Source: Amoebidium appalachense
Taxonomy: Eukaryota; Ichthyosporea
Direction of reading: 5' to 3'
NCBI GenBank assembly: GCA_963693365.1
Contig: CAVNZM010000012.1
Location: forward strand, 8,308,001 to 8,372,000
DNA: 64,000 nt
Positions 24,204-52,460 of the stretch are shown here, piece by piece (position 1 is the stretch's first letter; every line of letters starts with the position of its first letter). Both the position numbers and the translations under genes were made by a program. A model generated the notes under the pieces. That model was not told where the DNA came from. It was given only the letters and a program-made list of their open reading frames with translations, and did no database searches.

Positions 24204-24700
24204 CACCGTTTGCATAACTTATGCACAGTCATTTGTTCTTGCGCTGCTGCCCAGCTTTCACAACTCCAAATACAAGTGCAGTTGACCTTTTAGATTGATC
24301 AATGTACATTTTACAATGATGTAATACTATGGCCATGCCATTCCTTTCAACAAAGGCGGACCTCACCATATCAAAATACACAAAAAGTCACAGCTTTAAT
24401 ATGGCATCAGTACAATTAGGCGGCAACCTTACAGTAACTACAGGCAACTCTAATAACAGGTGGTACTGTAAATATGTGCGCGTCACTGGGATTTAGTTCG
24501 ACTTCATACAGTAGGTACAGCGTCAAATTCATACATAAGTGCTACTACGGGCATGAACACAGCTCCAACTAATCGGGCTTTGGCATTAAATCATAAAATT
24601 ACTGAATTCTTCTAAGTATGGAAAAGAAGACAGAAAGAAAAATCAGTCCCAATGGTCGTACACGTGCATTGTCTGCCGTATGCATGTCTTCATTCATTCA

Positions 24701-25222
24701 TCATTGCTGGGGGCTTCCAAAGGTCGGGAACACAAGATTAACCTGTTGCGGGAATGCATGTGCATATTCTTCCGTGGGTGTGTTCGGTGGCGAGCATGGC
24801 AGAAAGTATGGGCTGGGCGGGGGACACTGTGGATACCCGTACACACCCTCCCTTCCTACAATAGGGCATGAGGGCGAATGCACATTTGCAGGAGAACTCA
24901 TTTCGTGCTCATAACTCGCGCTCGAAGCACCAAACGCCCAACTTCCCGTGCTGCAAGAAGTAGAATCAGAACCTTGTCTAGAAAGTGGTGACGGTTCGTA
25001 CTGGGTTGAAAACTGGAAGGAAAATGTCTGCGGGCGCCTGCTCTCACCTCCACTGAGTGATACACTGTTTAGCATGTCTGCTAGCATCGTGTCGTTTTGG
25101 CTGTAGTGTCTGTCGTAGTGGTAGCTTTGTACCTCCCGCGCTGCATCCGCGCTAGGCAGGGTGCCCCCTCTCCGGCGTGGATGGAGGATTGCATTTATGT
25201 TTGAATCCAAGGCTATATCCAT
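24701..25222 (-). CDS. Ser/Pro-rich orphan protein, 173 aa, apparently single-exon
   Basis: An open frame from an ATG in an A-rich context (AAAAAAATGG) at 25222 to a stop at 24701. The protein begins MDIALDSNINAILHP, has a basic RRR patch, and is then rich in Ser, Pro, Gln, Tyr and Phe, with SP/TP sites such as CSPPNTPTEE near the C-terminus. There is no signal peptide, membrane segment or familiar domain, and it looks intrinsically disordered. Amino-acid composition is varied, not microsatellite-like, and it sits in the only repeat-free island of the window, which favours a real gene. The frame extends upstream of the ATG without a stop, so a spliced upstream exon is possible. Function unknown. 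Confidence 0.5.
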   Translation of the reverse strand: MDIALDSNINAILHPRRRGGTLPSADAAREVQSYHYDRHYSQNDTMLADMLNSVSLSGGESRRPQTFSFQFSTQYEPSPLSRQGSDSTSCSTGSWAFGASSASYEHEMSSPANVHSPSCPIVGREGVYGYPQCPPPSPYFLPCSPPNTPTEEYAHAFPQQVNLVFPTFGSPQQ

Positions 25223-26945
25223 TTTTTTGTTTGTTTGTTGGTTTGGGCATGTAAATGATTTCGCAGTTGTGTGTGTTTCCGTTGCAGGAAATTGGTGCAA
25301 GTCGTGATTGCCTAATACTCTCTCTCTCTATAGACGATGTTCTGAAAAGCTGGAATATTTTTTTTGGATATTCTTGCAACAAGCGGGTTCTTCGGCGGCT
25401 TACGGATAGTGGAGCTAAGAAAAAGAAAGAAAAGATAACTCCCTATAACTTCGCAGTAAGAAACTGTTTGGTTCCCTTGATATACCCCCGAAGGAGCGCA
25501 ACTGGTCTGGAATGGGACATTTGGCACTCTAAAGCCATTATTTGGATTGGTTGAAAGCTCAATCGCCAGACTGCGTCAAATCACGAAGAGCAGATTTGTA
25601 GAGTTTTAAATAGGCACATATGCATATAGAGCATGGAAAAGACCATATAACCAGTATAAAAATAAAATCCTCTCTATTTTTATTGTTTATTTTTATGAAT
25701 TCTTACTTCGTTGTTGCCACTTATGACCACTTGCAAATCTTTTGAGATCAACTTCCATGAGTCAAGCCCATGCTCTGAGATCATACTTTTGGAGGATTAT
25801 CAGAGCGTGTACTATTCTACCCACCGATATGTGTCAGGGCCGCGAAGGAGCACCATTGCAATTGTGGTGCAAGCGGCACCTTGACGTTCGTGAGAGTAAA
25901 GAACTCCCTCTTTTGACCGCTGATGGAGAAATTTTGGAATACAAGCTCTTATTATTTTTAATAAGAATACTCACACAACTGTTATTTAAACATTTGTGTT
26001 TTATTCTGCGTTTTATGCATAACGCAAGCGTTTCCGACTCGTTGATGGAAGGACTTTGGCGACATTGGAAATCTGTATCAACCAATCGTTATTCAAAACT
26101 TTACAGGGTAGGGATTACGAACGAAAATCGTCGTTATTACGATTAACGAGAGACCCCGATACGAATAAGGTTGGGGTGCCGTCGTAACAGCTTTCGTATC
26201 AGGTGTTTAGCGTAAAATATGCTCGACTATCTAATCTTGCCTATTTTTTCAGTATTTCTGTTCAAGAACCTATCTGCAGCTCTCTTGCTGTGCAATATCG
26301 AGCCCCGACCAGTGCTCTGGGCCTGTAATCCTGCAATACTCAATTTGTAAAAGTGCGCATTTTGGAATTTTTGACTGGAGGGGCGTTTTCGACGGGGCTG
26401 AACGCTCCACAAGATCCCCCCCACTACGATTAAGAAATAGTCCGTTACGATTGGCCAAAGGGCCATACGGTTACGCTGGTCGGTGACCCCAGCCCAACCC
26501 TGAAACTTTAGCTTTTCTTTATTTTCATTGGTCACCTTTCTGTACTTGATATGATTGGACGATCCAATACCATGAAGATTCACAAGATCTTGGTAATCAG
26601 TTTTTAAATGTGCTGTTGTACACCAGATTCTACGCAAACAGCGGTGTTTATTGCTGGAATAAGAAACGAATATATAATTATGAAATCAAATTGCTTGCTA
26701 CTAAAACTATTCATGTCCGATCAACGGTTAGAGTCTTTGCTGAGCGGGGGGGAGTATCCGCACGGCCGTATCGATTGGCTACCATGGATATTTTGGTTGC
26801 GTGCCCATTGGTGGATCTAGAATCAAGCGTAATGTATCTATACTTGTGCAAGCATCTGATTGGATAATCTCGCCGGAAGCTGTGACTCTTGAACTTGCCA
26901 CACCACTTGCCACTGCCAGCAGCCTGCCAGGACCGCCGTGGCACG
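25223..26945. other. Intergenic, complex sequence without simple repeats
   Basis: In contrast to the rest of the window, this stretch has almost no poly(C), poly(G) or CA tracts. Open frames of up to about 135 codons occur on both strands (for example around 25742-26146 + and 26227-26637 -), but I recognise no domain and no consistent splice structure. The part next to 25222 probably contains the promoter of the - strand ORF. Confidence 0.45.
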
Positions 26946-27427
<482 letters not shown>

Positions 27428-27895
27428 ATATCGCAGTAGTGTGCCTCTTAGATATATACATGTACCTATTGCATAAGCCTTACCACATGGCACCATTATT
27501 AAGACATGTGGCCATTTGTACATGTGTGGTGATCATCACGTGAATAACAATATTTACAAAGGTTGCCGCGGCCGATGATCTGCTGAGAACTCTTTTCACA
27601 CTCGCGCAGCGCACAGGCTTCCTTTTTCCTTCTCGTAGGCACTACTAATACTGTATTGCATGTACACACACATATCCGATTCCTTCTTATAGCCCGTCGG
27701 CCATGTGCACACAGTCCTATATATGGTCGTGCCTGTGCTGTCTTACAAATGTGATATCCCCGAAGCCCTTGAACCTTAACCCCATTGGAACAAAACACCC
27801 AGTGACCCTTCATTCACCTCACTCCTGCCTCTTACCACTTTGAACGTTAACCACCGCATTCACAAAACAAATACATAAAAACCTTATTTGTCAAC

Positions 27896-29059
27896 ATGAC
27901 CGCGACTGTCCGTAAATATGACCCTACACCATCGCGTTTGGTCAACAAAGACGGGACGGTTAATTTTGGCACTTTTAAGGAACCCATCCCTCTTGTTAAC
28001 CCATTGGATGCGGATGGTATTCCTGGCTACCCTATTCCACAGGCTGCAAAAACGCTCAGGCTGAAAGAATGGGAGGCATTTCAGTTTGCGAATCAGAGGT
28101 TTTTCGTGTTTGTGTTACTGTTCAACGGGAAACTGGTTGCTAATGTACAGGTGGGTGGCATTCAAGTTGTTTTTTCAATGATTCTCAAAATGATAAAGTG
28201 GCTGAGATACGTGGCAACTCTTGCAAACTTCGAGGAAGCAACGTTTACACCTTGATTTACTTCGTCAAATATTACATCTTACATGCACCGCTTCCCTTTA
28301 ATATCTCGCTCACCCACAAACCAAGAATCTCCCTCCTTTGCCTCCCTTTTACCTTGTGAATGAAACCGAAAACGAGAGCTTATACGCTGCCGTGGCAAGA
28401 GTTAGGGACGGGGAGTTCCCCTCCCCCCCCCCCCCAAAAAAAAAAAAAAAAACAGCCAGAGGGGGAAGGGAGGGGGGGGGGGGGGGAGGGGGAGGCCTAG
28501 TTGGTTCTCGTCCTTCATCTGTTTCTTTTTGGAAGGGGTGTGTGGGTGGGCGGCTGGGTGGGTGGGTGGGAGGGGGGGGGGGGGGGGGGAGGGCGGGGGG
28601 GGGAGGGGGAGGGAGGAGGCAGGGGCACTACATATTGCTGCGAAGGGGTCCTAAGGGTAGAGTTCTTTTGATTGGGTTTGTGGTGATTGTGAACTTCTAT
28701 CAGGGGGTGACATGAGGGTTTAATCAGATGGGATTTGGACATGGCTGTGTGTGTGTGTGTGATTGGGGGGGGGCGGGGAGGGGGGGGGGGGGGGGGGGGG
28801 GGCAGGACTGGGGGGACGGGTGGGAGTGTAGGAATACTTAAGGCATTGTTGAAAGCGAATTGTAAATAAGAGTTTACCCACACTCGCCAACTGACTCCCC
28901 CCCCTCCCCCCTCCACCCCTACCTACTAATACCTAAGAATGAGTCACAAAAAAAGCGTTTAGTAGTACATGCCCTAGAAAAAAACGCATTACTAGACCAC
29001 TAATTTACACACACACACACACACAATGTCACACCCGCGTGCGCACACACAACCGTTGT

Positions 29060-29157
<98 letters not shown>

Positions 29158-30431
29158 GTACACACGCCCTCGGGGCACCCCACTCTTGCCTTCCCTCCGG
29201 TCTCCCTCACAGTTCGATATTGACCCCTTTTCTTTTCTTTTTTTCTCTGCTCTCTCCAGCCCTCCCCCCGCTACCTCCCCATCATCCCAATGTACCCCCC
29301 CCCCCCCCCCCCGCCCCCTCACCCTCCCCCAGCTCAATAATAACCTGCCATCTCCCCCCCCCTCCGCCCCTCTTACCCTCCCCCCCCCCCCCCCCTCCCC
29401 CCCCCCTCCTCTCCTTCCTTTTCCCCACAGGTTAAAATCTACGACCGCAAACTGAAGAAAAAATACGCCTTCATACGCAAACTTGCACCATGGAGCATCC
29501 AACTTCCCAACACGCTATTAGACAGCGAAACAGCCTATCACGCGGAGGCTGTGCACCTTTCCTTCCGCAACCTTCTATCTGTCGGGCGCATAGTGATGAC
29601 GATAGATGTGGGCCCGTTCGATGACTTTCCACGGGTGGTGGGGTCTGTGATGGCAAACACACATCAGCAGGAATTGCTGGTGGTGAGGTGGGTGCAAAGA
29701 CCCCTCCCCCCCCCCCCCCCCCCCCCCCCCCCCCACATACACACACCAACCCGTCCACCCACCCACCCCCCACCAACCTACCCACCCACGCACCCCCCAC
29801 CTCACACAGACACACACATGCATCCGCCCCCGCCCCCCCCCCCCCCCCCCCCCCCCCCACACACACACACGCACGCAGACACACATGCATCCCCCCCTAC
29901 CCCCCCCCCCCCCCACACACACACATGCATCCCCCCCCCCCCCACACACACACATGCATCCGCCCCCGCCCCCCCCCCCCCCCCCCCCCCCCACACACAC
30001 GCACGCAGACACACATGCATCCCCCCCCCACCCCCCCCCCCCCCCCACACACACATGCATCCCCCCCCCCCCCCACACACACACATGCATCCCCCCCCCC
30101 CCCCCCCCACACACACACATGCATCCCCCCCCCCCTCTCCCCCCCCCCAACCCCCCAATGGCCAAAGCCGCCTTTGCCCCTGATATTGGTGACATCGGGG
30201 CTTTCAAATTTGGAAAAAAGGAGAACAGGAAGACAGGAGGAAAGAAGAGAGCTTGGCAACCTCCCCCCCCCCATCCCTCCTCCCCATCCCCCCCCTCCCA
30301 CACGCACACACCCGCAAACACAAACAGACCAGCACAGTGTTGGCCCTGATTACGCTCTCCCAACCCCAAAGTAACTCTCTTTGCATGTTACGCAGCGCTT
30401 GGACCTCCATATTTTTCTCCCCATCCCATTC

Positions 30432-30466
<35 letters not shown>

Positions 30467-31218
30467 CCTGCCTCTTTCTCTCTCTCTCTCTCTCTCCCCC
30501 CCTTTCCATCCCCCCCCCCCCCCCCCTCATGCCCCCCTCACATCCTTGCCTCATCCCTCCCTCCCGCCCCCCTTCCTAATCAGCCCCCCCCCCCCCCTTT
30601 GGCTCGTATTCCGTGCACATTATCCCCCGGCCTGAAATCCACCTATACCTTTCTTCCTCCCCCCCCCCCCCCCCCCCCCCCCTTTTCCCCACTCCCCAAC
30701 AATCACACAAATACACACACAACCATTCATTTCCATTTTCTTCTCCCTGCTCACACGCGTACACCCCTCCTTCCCTTCCCTCCCCCCCCCCCTCCCCCCC
30801 CCGCCTTTCAATGCTGCCCCCTCTGAACGGGATTTATCACTAACCCCCTCCCCCCTCCCCCCGCCCCCGCCCCCACCCACACACATACCCCCAGCATCCC
30901 ATTTACGACCAACACTGGCATGTACAGCAACAAGGGCATAGTGGAGGCATCGGGCCATCTCTCTATCGGCTCTGAGGTGGCCGAATTTACCCCCAACACC
31001 AGTTACGTGCTGCTGGATGACCACAAGGGGTAAGATCAGAACCCCCCCCCCCCCCCCCTTCCCCCCCCCCCCCCCCCCCCCCCTCGCTCCCCCCCCACCC
31101 CCCCAGGCCGCCTGTGGCCTTAATAATGTCGACTCGGTTGCATTGCTCAATTCAAGTAACATAACCTCCACCACGCTTGTCCATTCCCTCCCTCCCCCCC
31201 CCCCCTCCCCTCCCCCCC

Positions 31219-31256
<38 letters not shown>

Positions 31257-31409
31257 ACCCGCCCTCATTCCATCGTTTTTTTGCAAACTACTCGGTGCAA
31301 GTACTTATATTATTTCGACTGATACTTGTTTCATTCCACCCCTTCCCGCACCCACAACACCCAAAACAACACCCACACACTCTTACACCCACACCTATTT
31401 TTGCCCCTT

Positions 31410-31443
<34 letters not shown>

Positions 31444-31931
31444 CCCAACCAACCAACCACCCACCCACCATTACCCCCCCCCCCCCCCCCCCCCCCCCCC
31501 CCACACACACACACAGATACTACCCTGTAGCCATGAACTGGGACTGGGTGACTGGTGGTGGCCACCTCTCGGACGGTCGTCGGGTCGGTTGGAATCTGAC
31601 CCGGAACCAATCACTTGACCCGGCCCGTTACAACGAAAACTGCCTGTGGGTCGAAAAGAAAGCACACCTACTTCCGGCGGTTACCTTTAACCGCATGCCT
31701 GCCTCTGAGGGGGTTAAAGAACATTGGGAGGTTAAAGATGCAGAGGGAAGGGTGGACCTTACGTTCTACCCCGAGGTGCCCCTCTCGATCGACCTAAATT
31801 TGGTGCTGATTTCTTGCCGCTACCGTGGCCCGTTTGGTTACTTTCAGGGGCACATTGTTGCTGATGACGGGGAGAAGATCCACCTTGATTGGATGTTTGG
31901 TATGGGGGAGGATTTCTACCTGCGCGCTTAA
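27896..31931 (+). CDS. DUF2804 family protein, 353 aa, 4 exons
   Basis: Exons: 27896-28150, 29431-29687, 30895-31029 and 31517-31931 (1062 nt; phases 0, 2, 2; GT-AG). The product matches the DUF2804 family along its length. The N-terminal part has LRLKEWEAFQ (about residues 54-63); the middle has KIYDRKLKKKY and, across the exon 2/3 junction, a VVSIPF segment; next come YSNKGIVEASGHLSIGSE and VLLDDHKGYYP; the C-terminal part has NWDWVTGG, GWNLTRNQS and HLDWMFGMGEDF. The family is found in bacteria and some eukaryotes and its biochemical role is not established, so none is assigned here. No signal peptide or membrane segment is evident. At the exon 2 end two donors five bases apart compete (after 29682 or 29687); only the second keeps frame. 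Confidence 0.85.
29059..29154 (+). repeat. (CA)n microsatellite in intron 1 of the DUF2804 gene
   Basis: Pure CA tract of about 48 units. The same intron has (GT)n and poly(G) nearer its donor (28745-28802) and poly(C) runs between this tract and the acceptor at 29430. Confidence 0.92.
29812..30140 (+). repeat. Minisatellite of CACACATGCATCC plus poly(C) units
   Basis: About seven imperfect copies, each with (CA)n, an ATGCATCC core and a poly(C) run of varying length; some also carry CGCACGCAGAC. It lies in intron 2 of the DUF2804 gene. Length variation is mainly in the C-run. Confidence 0.9.
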
Positions 31932-32355
31932 AGATGCGATTTTCCTTGTATTCCCCGTCACACTCCATCCGCTGCCAACAGAGAATGCTTTCAGAAGTAG
32001 CTCTCGAGATTTCACTTTTTAAATAACACATTCATTGGAGGTTGCACCCTCATATTTCGGGTGTCTCTTCCCAACCATTTTCCCCCCTTCTCTTTTGTAG
32101 ATTGATCAATATCCCTTTTTCTTAGTAAAGGAAATTGGTGTCATCTGGATGAATTTTCCACAAGGGTTTTATTTGAAGTGCCAACTGCATGCTACGTACA
32201 TCCCCCCCCCCCCCCCCCCCTCCCCCGGGCGGTCAATTCAACCATTCACAAACCCTTTCCTCGTGATTCCCCATCCAACTCCTTGCTGTTTCCTATGTCT
32301 GATACCCCCCCCCCCCCCCCAATTTCCCAGAACCCCCCCCCTCCCTCACCCCTCC

Positions 32356-32451
<96 letters not shown>

Positions 32452-32941
32452 GTACGCACACGCGCGCACACACGCACACGCACACACACGCACACACGCA
32501 CACACGCACACACGCACACACGCACACACACACACACACACACGCACACACATACACACACACACAGTGTATGCACACGCGCGCACGCACACACGCACGC
32601 ACACACGCACACAGTGTACGCACACACGTGCGCACACACACGCGCACACACACGCGCGCACACACGCATACACGCACACACGCACACACGCACACACGCA
32701 CACACACACACACACCCACCCACCCACCCACCCACCCACCCACCCCTATAAAAATCGGCACTGCAAGAGAAAACTAGCACTATGTAATTCAGTGATTTCG
32801 ATTGTGCTTCTGACTCCACGCTTTGGGAGATGGACACTCGCGACTACACATCGCCGCTTAGATAAGTATCACAAGCTTGACGGACCCCTGCCTGTGTATG
32901 TGTGTGCACGGGTGTGTGTTTGTGTTTGTGTGTGTGTGTGT

Positions 32942-33040
<99 letters not shown>

Positions 33041-33115
33041 TGTGAGTGTGAGTGAGTGTGAGTGTGTGTGTGAGTGTGTGTGTGTGTGTGTGTGTGTTTG
33101 TGTGTGTGTGTGCGC

Positions 33116-33147
<32 letters not shown>

Positions 33148-35276
33148 GCGCGTGTGTGCGATGTGCGAGGAAATCATGTCCGACCTCGCGCTTTGTGCCA
33201 CACGCGGCGCGCACCTGTGTATTCCGTCTTTGATTGAAGATGCCCAGCCCCCCAGGCCCACCCACAAGATGAACAAAGATCCCCATAAATGTATAGGTCC
33301 CCACATACTCGTAGGGCTTCTACCCTGAAGCATTGTAGCAATCTTCTTGTGCTGTACGTTTGCACATCCTTTGTTTTTCGTTTACTGGGATTGCCAACCA
33401 GTATACATCAGGTGTACACATCAAATCTGCAGGTCTAGATCCTGGGAACAAACCAACCAAACACATTACTTGAGCTGGGCACTAGAAAACTTGCAGTCAT
33501 CACGATGCATCACGGCGTTTTGGAAAGCATACTTCGAGCTGTTTTTTTCGCCCTATAACACATGTTGTGCAGACAGGGAAACACTCGACCCTGTAGGTGT
33601 AGGGAGATTTAAGCTGGTGCGTATTTAGCCAATAAGAGTTCGGCAGCATACCCCCTTGATCTTGTATTCGCCACATGTACATGCCGCCTGCCGGAGCCTG
33701 CCGGTCAAGGCCTCCCGGGCCTGGAAACGGAGGAGTGCGAATCGGAATGCAAAAATGGAACCGGCCGGGTTTGAGACTCGGATTTCAAGAAATCGATGGA
33801 TGGCATCATCGATATCATTGGCATGTCCGGCGCGGAGCATACTATGATCATAGCTATAGCGCTCCGGTGCGGTCGCTGCAAAGCTTTTAAAATGTCGGCA
33901 ATTCCTGCATGCGCATGCGGCCGGAGCGAGTGTGATTGTGTTCCATCCCAGGGTGACGTGGGTGGAGGGGTGGGGGAAAAGGTTTAACCATTTGTTAGGG
34001 TTTTATTCCGTTTTTGCGTGGGTAGCGGCCCCCTGAGACCTACTATTTAGTATATCAGCAGAACTGTTTAGCAATAGGACGGGGGGGAGGGGGGGGAGGG
34101 GGAGCTCCGGAGGGGGAAGGAGGGGGCGGAGGGGGAGGCAGCTGAGCACCAGAGGCTCCAGCTGCAAAGCCGGCCCAAACATACTCCGTATACAAATACA
34201 CGTGCATATGCTCGCACTTTTTAATGAGTAAAGAGCCAGCGAGTGGGAGAAAAGAGCCAGCGAGTGGGAGAGACTGTTATACGACATATGCCCGCGCTGG
34301 ACACACACAACCTTCGGATTCAGGCAGACACAATTCAGGCAGGCACAAACGCAAGTGCGCTCGCACGCGCGCGCGCGCGCAAACTACACTACACCAACAA
34401 CACCTAAACACGCACGCACACCTAAGTAGCTCAAATAGCAAATACACACGCACCCACGTCCGCCGCCCACCCAGGCTGCGCAAGCATACGCGCGCGCATG
34501 CACTGTGAGTCAGACACACAAACACATACCCACACCCCGCGCACACACATACACGCCATGAGCATGAATACGTTTTTGCTAGAATAATATTGAAGTTTGT
34601 TTATCACGAATATGTGAAAAAAAGGTTGGTAGCTTAAGTTGGGGGAAGGGAGAAGGGAGACGAAAAGCTGATAGTTTTGGAAGAGGGGACACACGACCAC
34701 CAATGAGAGATGCGGTGGGACTAGTGAACGGCGAACCACATGCTTAACTGGAGAAGGTAGAGAAGGTAGGAAGGGTGAGACAAACTCAGAACAAGCAATC
34801 TGAAACCCTCCCCCCTATATATATTGTGGAGAGGGGGGAGGCCGGGGGGGGGGGGGGGGGGGGGCAGGCTTTCAGAGGTTCAGTTACTTCCTGTTGCCCC
34901 GCCTCCCCCCTTTGCAATGAGGGTTTTGTGTTGACGTATCTAAAATTTGCCACCTACTTAACGTGTGTTTGTTGACAAGAGTTTTAAACCACTTTGGACA
35001 CGAGCATATCGCTCTTGCCCGTCTGGGCTCAGAGGCGTATTTGGGCTGGCAGCCGCAAACTCTGTGAGCTGACATTTCTATCACTTGGGACTCCCAAAAC
35101 CTACACAAATAAATGATTTTATGGAATACAAATGTAATTGGGGTCTCTTTTAAAGAATAAAAGCATTAATACTCAAGCTTTCACACGAATGCGCAATCGG
35201 TATATACACCGACGAAACACGAAATGCAACGATGCAACGAAACAAAACATGAAAAACGGCCGAAAAGCCTAAGCGG
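31932..35276. other. Intergenic region: microsatellites, then complex sequence without a recognised gene
   Basis: 32200-32345 has poly(C) runs, 32357-32745 long CA and CGCA tracts, 32900-33170 long (GT)n with GAGTGT variants, and 34340-34550 scattered CA/CG. The parts at 33180-34330 and 34560-35270 are complex sequence, but I find no ORF with a recognisable domain. Confidence 0.5.
32946..33038 (+). repeat. (GT)n microsatellite
   Basis: Pure GT tract of about 46 units, continuing into GAGTGT-variant repeats and then alternating CG at about 33112-33130. Its complement (CA)n lies about 500 bp upstream (32357-32449), so the two could form a large foldback. Confidence 0.9.
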
Positions 35277-35300
35277 CGATTGGCTAATACTCCCGCCAAA
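35277..35300 (+). promoter_or_regulatory. CCAAT and E2F-like sites upstream of the PUS1 gene
   Basis: An inverted CCAAT box (GCGATTGGCTAA) is followed directly by TCCCGCCAAA (35291-35300), which fits the E2F consensus. They lie about 370 bp upstream of the proposed start codon. Function is inferred from position. Confidence 0.35.
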
Positions 35301-35665
35301 ACCGGCCTGTTACTATTTGTGGAACAGGCCTCTGATTTCTTTGCTATTTTCGGAACAGTACTCCGGCCTGACCCGGATTTCAGCTTCAGATCGTGACGTT
35401 CACGTTTCCAGGCCCGGGTGATAAGGAGGCGGGTGATAGGGAGGCCTTGCTGCCGGTCCCTCCAACACCAACCCGTAACATTTGGATTGTAGAGTATCAT
35501 TGTACCTCATTCCTATTACTAAACAAGCCCACTGCGTCTCATAATCACAAAAACCACTTATATTCATAGAAAAGCTCTGCTATGCTGCGTGTGCTTGGTG
35601 CATACGCACACCCCCCGTTCCTCCCCTCTCTGTTCACTCCCTCCCTTTCACTCGCCGTTCGCAGC

Positions 35666-50917
<15,252 letters not shown>

Positions 50918-51410
50918 GGAAAACGAGCTCCGAATTTTGTTTAACCTATTTATAGATGATTTGGCTGTCAAGATTTATGCTGAAAACGATGACCCTATTA
51001 ATAACTTTCCGCCTGCACTTCTCTATGCTGATGATCTGTCCCCCCTTGCCCGTACCCCTAGACGCCTGCAAAGATTGTTCGATGTAGTGTCAGAGTGGTG
51101 CAAGGCAAACCTTATGATCCTTAACATAGACAAATGTGGTGTTCTTGTACCTGATATAGCTAACAATTTACACACATTTACATTATCATCTAAACCTGTA
51201 CCTATAGTTCCAGAATACAAATATCTTGGTGTTCCGGTTAATTCTGTTTGGTGTTATGTTTTCCCATATGGTCGAAAAGAGGGTAGAGTTGGCTCGTAAG
51301 CGGTTAGCTTTCTTCTCGGCTAATATTAATATTTTTAAAGACACACCCCTCCATCCTTCTATTAGACTTACCACGCTTTTACTGTACACGTGCTATACAG
51401 TGGAGATCTA
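50918..51410 (+). pseudogene. Non-LTR-type reverse transcriptase fragment, frameshifted
   Basis: The translation includes LFNLFIDDL, then the catalytic-palm box YADDL (TATGCTGATGAT at 51024-51035), then LNIDKCGVL and EYKYLGVPVN. This order is typical of the RT domain of LINE-like elements. After about 51240 the homologous frame shifts, and a different frame continues with RVELARKRLAFFSAN. Fingers, thumb and endonuclease regions are missing, so it is a dead internal fragment of some 160 codons. Confidence 0.75.
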
Positions 51411-51530
51411 ATAAGTATAAGGTGGCATCATTTGCATGCCCAAACAACACACACACACACCAGTTTAACCGGTCATGTATCGCCAAATGTAGTTTGATAG
51501 ACCACATAATAACGGGGTTTACGCTGTTTA

Positions 51531-51785
51531 CTCGAGGCAAAGAGAAACCAGTCTCAGGTATGGGGGGGGGGGTTTGCTCGGAATATCCCCTCAGCGGTAT
51601 ATCATGAACACGTACATAGATCGCAACACACCGTGACACGTCACATTCACAACAGACACCCAGAAAGATAGCCTACCTGTAAATTACAACATCCTTGATT
51701 TTATACTAAACACGCGTAACTACGACCTGTCTTCTTAGATGTATTGATTGGCTTGAGAAACACATCACTACAAAATTCTAGCGCA

Positions 51786-51861
<76 letters not shown>

Positions 51862-52129
51862 ACCAGCTGATACCGAGTGTCCCAGGGGAGCCCCTTAAAA
51901 AAAATTTTTTTAAAAAAAATAAATAAATAAAAAATAAATAAAAAAATAACCGGGGAACCCCAACTAATTGATTTCTCTTTGTAGTCTTTGTCTCGTAGAG
52001 AAAGTAAACCCTGATATATAGTTATCACCCGACATCTATGTACGTGATCATGATATACCGCTGAGGGGATATTCCGAGCAAAAACCCCCCCATACCTGAG
52101 ACTGGTTTCTCTTTCAAGTAAACAGCGTA
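51531..52129. mobile_element. Foldback structure with about 95-bp inverted arms
   Basis: Arms at 51531-51622 and 52034-52129 are near-perfect reverse complements, sharing AGAGAAACCAGTCTCAGGTA, a G-run of differing length and GCTCGGAATATCCCCTCAGC. The interior of about 410 bp holds a (CA)n tract (51785-51857) and an A/T-rich patch. It directly follows the reverse-transcriptase fragment and precedes the decarboxylase promoter. Confidence 0.7.
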
Positions 52130-52196
52130 TGACATCAGGATGATCAGGGGCCAATGTGCGAAGCTGGATCCCTACTAGCTCTTGCTGTGCCGTCCT

Positions 52197-52380
52197 CCTA
52201 TTGGTCCACCTATAGTCAACGCAATTTTCCTATTGGTCGCATGTTCCAAATACAACCATTTGTGTTCCGGCGGGTCTGATTCCTGAGAAAAACAAACGCA
52301 CTCTTGTTGTACATAGGCGTCCTGTAGGCGTCAGAGTCTTCGTTCTCTTGGCACTTCGAAACCCGGGAAAACTATATATA
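52197..52380 (+). promoter_or_regulatory. Probable decarboxylase promoter: two inverted CCAAT boxes and a TATA-like site
   Basis: CCTATTGGTC occurs at 52197-52206 and 52229-52238, 32 bp apart. A TATATATA stretch lies at 52373-52380, about 80 bp before the first start codon at 52461. The spacing suits a TATA promoter starting near 52405. Role inferred. Confidence 0.45.
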
Positions 52381-52460
52381 TTCTGTGTGATATATTGAGT
52401 TAGAGAGTAGGAGAAGGAGATAACAAAGCGCTTTAAGTTCACCGAAGAAAAAACGCCGAC

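Noticed and set aside
24701-25300. Extended start of the - strand orphan ORF at 25300
   Set aside because: The codon there is TTG; the first ATG of the frame is at 25222.
25742-26637. Open frames at 25742-26146 (+) and 26227-26637 (-)
   Set aside because: About 135 codons each, no recognisable motif, no splice structure; such lengths are expected by chance in complex sequence.
29812-30140. CRISPR-like array (regular CATGCATCC units)
   Set aside because: Units have variable homopolymer lengths, no unique spacers, and lie in a eukaryotic intron: a minisatellite.
29551-30374. Proline- or glycine-rich open frames over poly(C)/poly(G) tracts
   Set aside because: They reflect homopolymers only, with no domain, and overlap the intron of the DUF2804 gene.
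33625-33987. Overlapping small ORFs on both strands near 33.6-34.0 kb
   Set aside because: No recognisable domain and no preferred frame; not supportable as a gene.
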